Below, piece by piece: positions 1-5,567 of a stretch of 8,168 bases of DNA. The stretch comes from Oscillospiraceae bacterium (GTDB lineage: Bacteria; Bacillota_A; Clostridia; Oscillospirales; Oscillospiraceae). The translations under genes were made by a program, and so were the position numbers. Position 1 is the stretch's first letter; the number at the start of each line of letters is the position of its first letter. Below the pieces are notes generated by a model. It searched no databases, had not been told where the DNA came from, and worked only from the letters and a program-made list of their open reading frames with translations. Location: contig CADAPN010000135.1 in the NCBI GenBank assembly GCA_902789835.1, positions 1-8,168 on the forward strand, given 5' to 3'.

Positions 1-746
1 CCCACATAGCGGAAGTGGGCCGGATGGCGGCAGGCCACACCGTAGAACTCCTCCTTGCCCTCCGGATAACGGAGAATGAAGCCGTAGTCCGTGCAGTGGT
101 CCACCAGCCAGCGGTAGAGCTCGGTATCGGCCATCTCGGGATCGTCCCAGATTTCGTACATGGCATTGCGGTAAAGCTGGTCCGTGAAGTCGATGGCGAG
201 GCCGGTCTGGTGCTCGTCAATGCCCTGGGCCAGGAAATGGTTCGCCGTTTCCACCGCGTTGCGGTTGTAGACATTGTTGAAATAGCTCAGGTACCAGGTA
301 TTCAGGAATTCCGAGTTGCGGAAGGCCACACTGACCCAGCACTGAAAGCCCGCGTCCCGGGCCGCCGTCAGGAAGGCCAGCGCCGCATCGTAGATCCGCG
401 AATCGATCCCCTGGCCCTCGAAGTTCGCGTAATCCGGGTAGTACTCCATGCCGATGCTGTTATAAGAGTTGGCAAGCAGAAACTCAAAGCTATTGATGTC
501 AATATCGGGCTTGGGGTCCGGGGTGGGTGTCGGCGTGGGGGTGGGCGTCGGGGTCGGGGTCGGAGAAGGCTCGGCCACGATTTCGGCCTGGGCGGCGTCG
601 GACGCCGGGGCAGCCCCGGAGGGCGCAGCGGCTTCCGGGCCGGGCGCCGGCTCGGAGGTTCTTTGGAACAGGCCGCAGGCGGTCATACTCAGGCACATGG
701 CCAGCAGCAGAAGCGCCGTGAGGCAGGATAACAAAACTCTCTTCAT
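1..746 (-). CDS. VanY-type D-alanyl-D-alanine carboxypeptidase paralogue, lipoprotein, altered active site (3' end outside window)
   Basis: Partial gene; 248 codons are visible and the C-terminus lies beyond position 1. The N-terminus is a lipoprotein signal (hydrophobic stretch, residues 9-21, then M-T-A-C24 as a near-consensus lipobox). A low-complexity linker follows, ending in seven Pro-Thr repeats (62-76). The VanY/peptidase M15 domain starts near residue 80. Visible family positions are the substrate-binding Arg (R143 in AFRN), the zinc motif DEHQTGLAID (H179, D186) and the final HFRYVG (H244). In the family the last zinc His is preceded by Glu-x-Trp with Glu as general base. Here the residues are H241-P-A-H244, so both Glu and Trp are missing. 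The family removes the terminal D-Ala of peptidoglycan peptides, but this copy may bind rather than cleave. It lies 12 nt after the upstream paralogue's stop, in the same frame, with only a weak, distant SD (GAGGTG, 15 nt away). Co-transcription with the paralogue is therefore likely. Family assignment is confident; activity is doubtful. Confidence 0.85.
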   Translation of the reverse strand, partial: MKRVLLSCLTALLLLAMCLSMTACGLFQRTSEPAPGPEAAAPSGAAPASDAAQAEIVAEPSPTPTPTPTPTPTPTPDPKPDIDINSFEFLLANSYNSIGMEYYPDYANFEGQGIDSRIYDAALAFLTAARDAGFQCWVSVAFRNSEFLNTWYLSYFNNVYNRNAVETANHFLAQGIDEHQTGLAIDFTDQLYRNAMYEIWDDPEMADTELYRWLVDHCTDYGFILRYPEGKEEFYGVACRHPAHFRYV

Positions 747-758
747 GTTGCTGTGATC

Positions 759-1673
759 TTACACCTCACTGTAGAGGGCAACGAACTCCTCCAGGCAGAG
801 GTTGTTGTCCGTCATATACCGTGCGGCCTCCTGGCCCACATAGCGGAAGTGCCAGGACTCGCCCATGACGTGGGTGATGCCGCGCTTCTCCGTCGGGAAG
901 CGGAGGACAAAGCCGTAGTCGGCACAGTGCTCGGCCAGCCACTGGACCGTGGGGACCTGGGCAATGGCGTCGTTCTTGATCTCATGATAGACATCGGTGA
1001 TGTCGATGCAGAGGCCGGTCTGGTGCTCACTGCAGCCGGCGGGCATGGTGATGTAGTTGCCCTCGGCGTTCTTGCCGTCGGAGATGCCGTTGTTGGCGCA
1101 GACGCGGTCGAAGTTGGCCTGCTGGGACCCGTAGTCCCGGAAGCCGGAGGAGAGATACACCGGGAGGCCGGCGGCCTTGCAGCCCTGGACCATGTCGATG
1201 AGCGGCTGGGCAATCAGGATGTCCACCATCTGGCGGTTGGGGTCAAACTCCGTCCGAATATCCGTGTCGTCGCCCACCATGTTCAGATAGGCAAGGGTCT
1301 CCGGCTGATAATACAGCGGCTCGATCGGGTGGTCGCCGTTGACGAGGACATACTGCCAGTCATGGATGTTGATGGCCGGCGGTGCGGGCAGGCCCAGCGC
1401 CGCGGCCTTGAGCTCTTCTGGCCGGGTAGGCGCGCTCGTCGGTGACGGCACGGGCGCAGCCTCGACCGGAGCGGCCTCGGCCGGGGCAGCCTCCGCGGGC
1501 GCGACTTCCGCCGGGGCGGCGGCCTCCGCGGGTGCGGCCGCGACAGGCTCCGCCGGGGTTTTGCCGACGTCGTTGCTCATCACGCTGTTGGACAGCCATC
1601 GCGCTGCGATCCAGCCAAAGGCAATCAAAATAATAATTCCCAAAATCAGGCGAACAGGACGACTGTATCTCAT
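759..1673 (-). CDS. VanY-type D-alanyl-D-alanine carboxypeptidase, membrane anchored
   Basis: Predicted 304-residue cell-surface carboxypeptidase of the VanY/peptidase M15 (LAS) family, which trims the terminal D-Ala from peptidoglycan stem pentapeptides. Residues 8-24 form one N-terminal membrane segment without a cleavage site or lipobox. An Ala/Pro/Glu linker of about five-residue repeats (40-78) places the catalytic domain in the wall. Active-site residues are complete: R179 in SSGFRDYG, zinc ligands H217 and D224 in SEHQTGLCID, general base E272 and zinc ligand H275 in GESWHFRYVG. The frame is open eight codons further upstream to 1697, but ATG 1673 is preferred because AGGAGGG lies 7 nt before it and the hydrophobic segment follows directly. 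It is the first gene of an operon with the downstream paralogue (12-nt gap, same frame). A strong promoter lies at 1709-1737. The exact substrate (D,D- or L,D-) cannot be read from sequence; nothing links it to a vancomycin cluster. Confidence 0.9.
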   Translation of the reverse strand: MRYSRPVRLILGIIILIAFGWIAARWLSNSVMSNDVGKTPAEPVAAAPAEAAAPAEVAPAEAAPAEAAPVEAAPVPSPTSAPTRPEELKAAALGLPAPPAINIHDWQYVLVNGDHPIEPLYYQPETLAYLNMVGDDTDIRTEFDPNRQMVDILIAQPLIDMVQGCKAAGLPVYLSSGFRDYGSQQANFDRVCANNGISDGKNAEGNYITMPAGCSEHQTGLCIDITDVYHEIKNDAIAQVPTVQWLAEHCADYGFVLRFPTEKRGITHVMGESWHFRYVGQEAARYMTDNNLCLEEFVALYSEV

Positions 1674-1680
1674 GGATCGT

Positions 1681-1687
1681 CCCTCCT
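1681..1687 (-). promoter_or_regulatory. Ribosome binding site fixing the start of the membrane-anchored carboxypeptidase
   Basis: On the minus strand AGGAGGG lies 7 nt before ATG 1673. It decides the start in favour of 1673 over the longer in-frame ATG at 1697, which would lie upstream of the site itself. Confidence 0.85.
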
Positions 1688-1708
1688 CACAAAACAAAAT
1701 GATAGTTT

Positions 1709-1737
1709 ATTGTAGCACAGTCGGTGGGCGTGGTCAA
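1709..1737 (-). promoter_or_regulatory. Sigma-A promoter of the carboxypeptidase operon
   Basis: On the minus strand TTGACC (1737-1732) and TACAAT (1714-1709) are separated by exactly 17 nt; each box matches the consensus at 5 of 6 positions. The start point would be near 1702, giving a leader of about 30 nt that includes the AGGAGGG site. The -35 box is also the first six bases (GGTCAA on the plus strand) of the neighbouring tandem repeat. Confidence 0.8.
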
Positions 1738-1751
1738 TCCTTAGGGAAAGC

Positions 1752-1805
1752 AAAAAAAAGAAAACACTGTAATACCCGCCCGCTGCGCGGGCGGGTACTA
1801 CAGTG
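1752..1805 (-). terminator. Rho-independent terminator in repeat unit 1
   Basis: The 41-nt hairpin at 1765-1805 has a 7-bp outer stem (CACTGTA/TACAGTG), then an 11-bp GC-rich inner stem with a 3-nt loop. One position is an A.C mismatch on the plus strand but a G.U pair on the minus strand. Read on the minus strand it is followed at once by TTTTCTTTTTTTT (1764-1752), a near-perfect U tract. The plus strand has no U tract after it. It would end transcription of the MoxR/VWA operon and insulate the carboxypeptidase promoter. Confidence 0.8.
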
Positions 1806-1838
1806 GGTGGGATTCTGCGGTCAATCCTTAGGGAAAGC

Positions 1839-1892
1839 AAAATAATGAAAACACCGTATTGCCCGCCCGCTGCGCGGGCGGGTAGTACAGTG
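1839..1892 (-). terminator. Rho-independent terminator in repeat unit 2
   Basis: A second copy of the 41-nt hairpin (1852-1892). On the minus strand it is followed by TTTTCATTATTTT, a poorer U tract than in unit 1. The stem has some C.A mismatches and G.U pairs; neither strand is clearly favoured by the substitutions. It is the first terminator met by transcripts leaving the VWA gene, which ends about 30 nt upstream. Confidence 0.65.
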
Positions 1893-1920
1893 GGTGGATT
1901 TCGCGGTCAATGCTTTATTT

Positions 1921-2655
1921 TTATATATTCTTGATCTGGTTCTGAATCAGGAGGCCCACGGTGTCGGCCAGCTGGTCGACGGAGCGGATGCGGGCAAAGT
2001 CGCGGCCGTAGACCGTCCGGGCCGCGGGCAGGTCCTCATCCTCGCCGGTGAAGACGCAGATCACCGCGATGCCCTCGGCGCGGGCCCGGCGCACCTCATA
2101 AGCCGTGTCCCGGATGCCGGTCTCCTTCTCGTAGGAGCTGTAGCCGTCTTCCTCCTCGTCCATGACGCGCACCACGTCCTGGGGCTTGACGTCGGAGAGG
2201 ACGATCATGAGGCGGTGCTCACAGGCGGAGGCTTTGATCAGCTCGGTTGCGGTGCGCACGGCGAGGCCGTCGCGGTTGCAGCCGTTGGAGACGTAGTCGA
2301 AAATGCGGTCGTTCTTCCCGGTCTCGGAATAGTCGCGGAAGATCCGGACGATGGTATAGCCGGTCATGGAGCAGAAGCCCATCACCCGGCAGGGAATGGC
2401 GCAACGCGTCAGGGCTTCGGCGATGCAGAAGGCCTGGCCGGAGATGCTCTCGAGTCTCCCCTTCTGAGAGGTGGAGGCGTCGAGAAGAATGTCGACGCTC
2501 ACATCGCCGGCGTTTGCGTTCTCCCGGCGCCGGAAGACGTCGCCGTCGTCCAGCTTCAGCGCCCGCCAGACGCGGCCGGCCTCGAGCTCCCCCGCGTTGC
2601 CGCGGACGGTATAGGGCTGGAGATAGAGCAGGACGGAGTTCTGGATCTTCTCCAC
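1921..2655 (-). CDS. CobT/NorD-like VWA protein, C-terminal part (VWA domain) after a frameshift
   Basis: This frame carries the von Willebrand factor A domain of the gene beginning at 3611. The MIDAS metal site is visible: DASTS (D at 2481-2479, about residue 378 of the restored protein), an NRDG motif (about 446-449) and VLSD (D about 475). The N-terminal side (GELEAGRVWRAL) and the NRDG motif resemble CobT and NorD, which partner AAA+ ATPases in metal insertion or enzyme activation. The coordinates begin at a GTG that could serve as start, but no SD precedes it and the same frame continues upstream to 2688 with sensible helical sequence (EAQNRIAISRLVEK). This is therefore the second half of a broken gene, not an independent one. 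One restored base near 2689 gives a protein of about 563 residues. It ends in TAA followed by AT-rich DNA and the two terminators. Confidence 0.75.
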   Translation of the reverse strand: MEKIQNSVLLYLQPYTVRGNAGELEAGRVWRALKLDDGDVFRRRENANAGDVSVDILLDASTSQKGRLESISGQAFCIAEALTRCAIPCRVMGFCSMTGYTIVRIFRDYSETGKNDRIFDYVSNGCNRDGLAVRTATELIKASACEHRLMIVLSDVKPQDVVRVMDEEEDGYSSYEKETGIRDTAYEVRRARAEGIAVICVFTGEDEDLPAARTVYGRDFARIRSVDQLADTVGLLIQNQIKNI

Positions 2656-3611
2656 CAGGCGGGAGATGGCGATGCGGTTCTGGGCCTCACCTGGGCCGCC
2701 TCGCGCTCCTTGTGCAGGGCTTCAAAGCCGTTGCGGATGTGGGCGGTGGCCGCCTCGCCCCGGGTCAGGTGCAGGTGGCAGCCGCGGTGGTTTCCGGTGC
2801 AGAGGCGCTTTTCCAGCTCGGCGATCTGCTCGGGGCGGAGAAGGGACTTGCCGTACTTCTCGGCCATGAACTCGCGCAGCTCGGACTCGGAGAGGGAGGT
2901 CTTGCGCTCCAGAAGGTCCTCGGGCATCTCGCTTCCGCCGTCGTCGGGATGGGGATGTTCGGCAAGGCCCAGGCCGAAGGGACGGAGCTTCGTTTTGGCG
3001 CGTTTGCGCTGCTCCGTGTGCTTCAGGAAGGGGAGGTTCCAGGGGTGGTGCTCCTTGGAACGCTCCTGCGCACGGATCTGGAACCACTTGAGGAGCAGGC
3101 GCTGCATCTCGGCCACCAGGGCCTCGGTGTCCAGGTCCGGGGAGAACTCCAGCTCGTCCAGGAGCGCGAGGTCATAGCGGGAGAGCTGCGGTTGCGGCAG
3201 GCCGAGAAGCCGCCGATAGTGGCCTTTGGCCAGGAAGTCGAAGAAGCGGTCGTCCTCGGTGCGGTTTCCGCCGAACTCTTTCAGGTAGGTTTCGGCATAT
3301 TGCCGCTGCAGCCGGACCAGGGCCGGACGGACAGCCTTCTCCCTGGCCACAAGGGCGTTTTCCAAGCCAAGCCAGAGCAGGGCCTCGTACTCCCCCGCCT
3401 CTTCCTCATGCTCGAGGCCGCGGAAGAGGGCGCTCAGGCGCGGATAGTCGTAGTATTTGCGGGCCAGGCCGAAGATGCTGTTCCAGTAGACATCGGCGGT
3501 CCCGTCGGTGGTGTAGAACTTGAAGTCCGGGTTAAAGCCGTAATCCGCCGCGGCGTTCCAGATCAGGTTACAGGCACGTTTCTTCTGAAGGTCGGAGATT
3601 TCCTGCGTCAT
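2556..3611 (-). CDS. CobT/NorD-like VWA protein, N-terminal part, interrupted by a frameshift
   Basis: Start ATG 3611 overlaps the stop of the MoxR gene as ATGA (3608-3611), the typical sign of translational coupling. Residues 1-307 are a mostly helical, charged region without enzymatic motifs, as expected for the N-terminal half of CobT/NorD-like partners of MoxR ATPases. Near residue 307 (codon CAG 2693-2691) the frame is lost. The remaining 44 residues to the stop at 2556 are Arg/Ser/Pro-rich (RPRTASPSPAWWRR and so on), typical of GC-rich DNA read out of frame. The true continuation lies in the other frame from 2688 and carries the VWA domain. As written, the product would lack the VWA domain and probably be non-functional. 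The pair likely acts in the cytoplasm to remodel or metallate a client enzyme, which is not visible here. Confidence 0.75.
   Translation of the reverse strand: MTQEISDLQKKRACNLIWNAAADYGFNPDFKFYTTDGTADVYWNSIFGLARKYYDYPRLSALFRGLEHEEEAGEYEALLWLGLENALVAREKAVRPALVRLQRQYAETYLKEFGGNRTEDDRFFDFLAKGHYRRLLGLPQPQLSRYDLALLDELEFSPDLDTEALVAEMQRLLLKWFQIRAQERSKEHHPWNLPFLKHTEQRKRAKTKLRPFGLGLAEHPHPDDGGSEMPEDLLERKTSLSESELREFMAEKYGKSLLRPEQIAELEKRLCTGNHRGCHLHLTRGEAATAHIRNGFEALHKEREAAQVRPRTASPSPAWWRRSRTPSCSISSPIPSAATRGSSRPAASGGR
2686..2693 (-). other. Frameshift site in the VWA gene
   Basis: On the minus strand the sequence reads GCC CAG GTG AGG CCC AGA, while the downstream domain needs GAG GCC CAG AAC. Adding one G (GTGGAG in place of GTGAG) restores Gln-Val-Glu-Ala-Gln-Asn and one continuous frame. 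There is no X XXY YYZ slippery heptamer, so a one-base loss (real mutation or consensus error) is more likely than programmed frameshifting. Confidence 0.75.
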
Positions 3612-4528
3612 GACCGGAAGACTTCCCCGCGGCCGGCCGTTCCGTCGATCCGGGCAGCGATGATGTCATTGACCAGCTGGCGCTCAAAGTCGTCAAAGCT
3701 CTTGTTCACGATGCCGAGCTCCAGGGCGTCGCCGAGGCAGAGTCCGTTTTCCACCAGAGACACCGCCGCGAGCAGGCCGCGCAGATCCAGGGCTTTGGTG
3801 GAGATCTCGGCGCTTTCGCACTTGGCCCGGATCTCCCCGAAGAGCTGGGCCAGCTGGTCGGCGTACTTCTCCTGCAGGGTCGGGTGCTGGGCGACGAGCA
3901 GCTTTTTCAGGTTCTCCACGGTGATGACGGGCATCTGGATCACCATGAAGCGGGAGGCCAGGGCCTCGTTGAGCTCACGGGTGCCGGCGTAGCCGTAGTT
4001 CATCGTGGCGATGAAGCGGGTTCCGGGCTGCAGGCTGATGCGGTCATAGCCCGGGACGTCGATGATGCGGCGGAAGTCCAGCGTCGCGTGCAGCACCGCA
4101 AGCGACTCGTTCTTGGCCATGTTGATCTCGTCCAGGATGCCGAAGCCGCCCGCCTTGGCGCACTGGGTAATGGGTCCCTCGCGCAGCACCACCTCGCCGC
4201 CGCGGAAGGTGTCGGTGCCGATGAGGGAGGCCGCGTCCGTGTTCAGGTAGAACGAGACGTCCCACTGGGGCCGCGCAAACACAGCCGAGAGGTTCTCGGC
4301 CAGGACGTTTTTCCCGGTGGCCTTCGGCCCGACCAGAAGAAGGTTCTCCCCGGCCAGCAGCGCGGTCAGGGCCTTGAGCCAGATTTCCTTTCCGTAATAG
4401 TAAAAATGGGGCTTCGGGATGCGGCGCTCATCCCCCGTCACGGGGTGTTCCCGGCGGAAGGCCTCGATCCCGGTGATCAGGCGTTCGTCGATGCCCTCGC
4501 TTCGCAAAAATTCAAGCATGTCCTGCAT
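3608..4528 (-). CDS. MoxR-type AAA+ ATPase
   Basis: A 306-residue cytoplasmic AAA+ ATPase of the MoxR/NorQ/CobS group, close to the usual length. Visible motifs are a Walker A GPKATGKN (67-74), Walker B GILDEIN (D133, E134), sensor 1 in FIATMNYG (N177) and the arginine region EALASRF (R193). The Walker A is unusual in ending GKN, where most P-loops have GKT or GKS. The start at 4528 is supported by GGAGG 9 nt upstream. The stop overlaps the start of the VWA gene (ATGA), so the two are almost certainly one operon and made together. In known pairs the hexameric ATPase and the VWA protein form a chaperone that inserts metal or reactivates a partner enzyme. The client here is unknown, so a specific name such as norQ or cobS is not justified. 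An extended -10 promoter lies at 4580-4588. Confidence 0.88.
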   Translation of the reverse strand: MQDMLEFLRSEGIDERLITGIEAFRREHPVTGDERRIPKPHFYYYGKEIWLKALTALLAGENLLLVGPKATGKNVLAENLSAVFARPQWDVSFYLNTDAASLIGTDTFRGGEVVLREGPITQCAKAGGFGILDEINMAKNESLAVLHATLDFRRIIDVPGYDRISLQPGTRFIATMNYGYAGTRELNEALASRFMVIQMPVITVENLKKLLVAQHPTLQEKYADQLAQLFGEIRAKCESAEISTKALDLRGLLAAVSLVENGLCLGDALELGIVNKSFDDFERQLVNDIIAARIDGTAGRGEVFRS

Positions 4529-4579
4529 AATCTGTTCCCTCCGATGCTCTGGGCGCTTCTTTTTCGCGCTCCGGGCGCT

Positions 4580-4588
4580 ATTCTATCA
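4580..4588 (-). promoter_or_regulatory. Putative extended -10 promoter of the MoxR/VWA operon
   Basis: On the minus strand TGATAGAAT is a TGn-extended -10 (TAGAAT, 5 of 6 matches). No good -35 is present; that position falls in the tail of the preceding terminator. Start would be near 4573, about 45 nt before the MoxR ATG, and the leader has a short GCGC/GCGC hairpin. Confidence 0.4.
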
Positions 4589-4604
4589 CAGTCTTTCCCG
4601 AAAG

Positions 4605-4650
4605 AAAAGAGCGAAGCCGTTCCCGCGGGCGGGATGCTTCGCTCTTTTTT
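4605..4650 (-). terminator. Strong bidirectional terminator after the MgtC-family gene
   Basis: A 13-bp perfect stem (AAAAGAGCGAAGC at 4605-4617 with GCTTCGCTCTTTT at 4636-4648) encloses a GC-rich loop that can fold further. T runs lie on both sides: TTTTTT on the plus strand, TTTTCTTT on the minus strand. Only minus-strand genes flank it, so its main role is ending the MgtC-family transcript before the MoxR promoter. Confidence 0.85.
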
Positions 4651-4701
4651 GACATTTTGGAGCCGCCGCGGGTCTGCTGCGCAGCCGCGGGCAGGCCCGG
4701 A

Positions 4702-5454
4702 TCACTTCTTCGCCGAGCTGTTGGTGGCGGAGATGATCTCCTCGTGCTTGGCGATGAATTCCTTCATCTCGGCGTAGCTGATCTCCTTCCGGCGGCGGAC
4801 CGTCAGGTCATAGTCCGTGGTGCCGTCCTCCTGGTTCCGGGAGAAAGCGCTCTCCAGCACGGTGCCGTTCCATTCCTCCAGCTGCAGGTTGAGGGCGTGG
4901 TTGAACTCGTAGCCGTTCTTCACGGTGAAGTGGAGCTGGTTCGTGGCATAGGCGTCCGGTCCGAAGATGAACTTGTGCATCAGAATCTGCAGCACGCAGA
5001 CCACCAGCGCCGCAAAGAGACCGACCACCAGCATGCCGGAGCCGACCGCGAGACCGATGGCCGCCGTGACCCAGATGCCCGCCGCCGTCGTGAGCCCCCG
5101 GACCAGACCCTCACGCTTGAAGATGACACCGGCACCCAGAAAGCTGATGCCGCTGATTACCTGGGCCGCAATACGGGCGGGGTCCGCCTCTTTGATCCCG
5201 GGGAAGTAGGAACCGTTGTCCATGGCAAGGTCGGCGAAGCCGTATTTCGATACGATCATCGCAAGGGCCGCACCCATGCAGACGATCACATGCGTGCGGA
5301 CACCGGCCTCCTTGAAGTGCTTGCTGCGTTCGATGCCGATGGCGCCGCCGCAGACACAGGAGAGCAGCAGGCGCAGGCAGAAGTCCACAGTCAGCTGAAG
5401 ATCAAGATTTCCTAAGAACATGTCCCGAATCGTAAGCGCGTCGGGCAGATGCAT
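4702..5454 (-). CDS. MgtC/SapB family membrane protein
   Basis: A 250-residue inner-membrane protein. The N-terminal two thirds match the MgtC/SapB/YhiD domain. Conserved motifs are GAIGIER (E42, R43), KEAGVRTH (R53-T54-H55), then D91-P-x-R with GISFLGAGVIFK and GLTTAAGIWVTAAIGLAVG. About four to five hydrophobic segments span residues 22-160. The soluble C-terminal region (about 170-250) fits the ACT-like tail of the family. Members are linked to magnesium stress, acid tolerance or intramacrophage survival; in Salmonella MgtC lowers F-ATPase activity. Function cannot be transferred directly to this protein. Two in-frame ATGs compete (5460 and 5454). AGGGG lies 1 nt before the first but 7 nt before the second, so 5454 is chosen. 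The gene is isolated between two terminator-like hairpins, and no clear promoter is seen in the 107-bp gap upstream. Confidence 0.88.
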   Translation of the reverse strand: MHLPDALTIRDMFLGNLDLQLTVDFCLRLLLSCVCGGAIGIERSKHFKEAGVRTHVIVCMGAALAMIVSKYGFADLAMDNGSYFPGIKEADPARIAAQVISGISFLGAGVIFKREGLVRGLTTAAGIWVTAAIGLAVGSGMLVVGLFAALVVCVLQILMHKFIFGPDAYATNQLHFTVKNGYEFNHALNLQLEEWNGTVLESAFSRNQEDGTTDYDLTVRRRKEISYAEMKEFIAKHEEIISATNSSAKK

Positions 5455-5460
5455 ATTCAT

Positions 5461-5470
5461 TCCCCTTTCC
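5461..5470 (-). promoter_or_regulatory. Ribosome binding site deciding the MgtC-family start
   Basis: The minus strand reads GGAAAGGGGA directly before ATGAATATG. The GGGG core is spaced correctly only for the second ATG (5454). Confidence 0.55.
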
Positions 5471-5474
5471 CGGG

Positions 5475-5505
5475 AAAACGCATTCCCCCGCGATAAGCGG
5501 GGGAA
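5475..5505 (-). terminator. Terminator-like hairpin after the G1P dehydrogenase, in the MgtC-family leader
   Basis: A 9-bp perfect stem (TTCCCCCGC at 5483-5491, GCGGGGGAA at 5497-5505) has a 5-nt loop, followed on the minus strand by TGCGTTTTC. The T tract is short, so termination may be partial. It lies about 60 nt after the dehydrogenase stop and just upstream of the MgtC-family SD. Confidence 0.65.
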
Positions 5506-5567
5506 GCATATTCGGTTCGATTGATGGATTTTTTCTTTTATTACAGTTTCAAAGCCTGAGCCGGCGC

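Larger units (their letters stand above)
1732..1913. repeat. Two tandem ~87-bp repeats plus a remnant, each containing a GC-rich hairpin
   Basis: Unit 1 is 1732-1818 (87 bp), unit 2 is 1819-1904 (86 bp), and a truncated third start (GGTCAATGC) is at 1905-1913. Both units begin GGTCAATCCTTAGGGAAAGC, then have an A-rich stretch, a 41-nt hairpin centred on CCCGCCCGC-TGC-GCGGGCGGG, and a GTGGGTGG-containing end. The units differ by scattered substitutions and one length change. No reading frame crosses them convincingly. They lie between the end of the VWA gene and the carboxypeptidase promoter, both on the minus strand. Confidence 0.9.

Noticed and set aside
1765..1892. Strand-specific compensatory changes in the two hairpins as evidence for a structured RNA
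   Set aside because: Counting pairs on both strands, mismatches and G.U pairs are balanced between the strands, so the substitutions do not favour either; only the T tracts indicate direction.
1732..1904. CRISPR-like array
   Set aside because: Only two units, the units adjoin without unique spacers, and the hairpins with T tracts are better explained as terminators.
2680..2700. Programmed ribosomal frameshift in the VWA gene
   Set aside because: No slippery heptamer, no internal SD at the right distance and no evident downstream pseudoknot; loss of one G from a GG pair is simpler.
1894..3177. 427-codon plus-strand open frame
   Set aside because: Antisense to the VWA gene, low complexity and without a convincing RBS; it begins inside the repeat-unit end.
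2247..3992. 581-codon plus-strand open frame
   Set aside because: It lies opposite the VWA and MoxR genes; its Arg/Ser/Gly-rich then Leu/Gly-rich composition and lack of motifs mark it as an antisense shadow.
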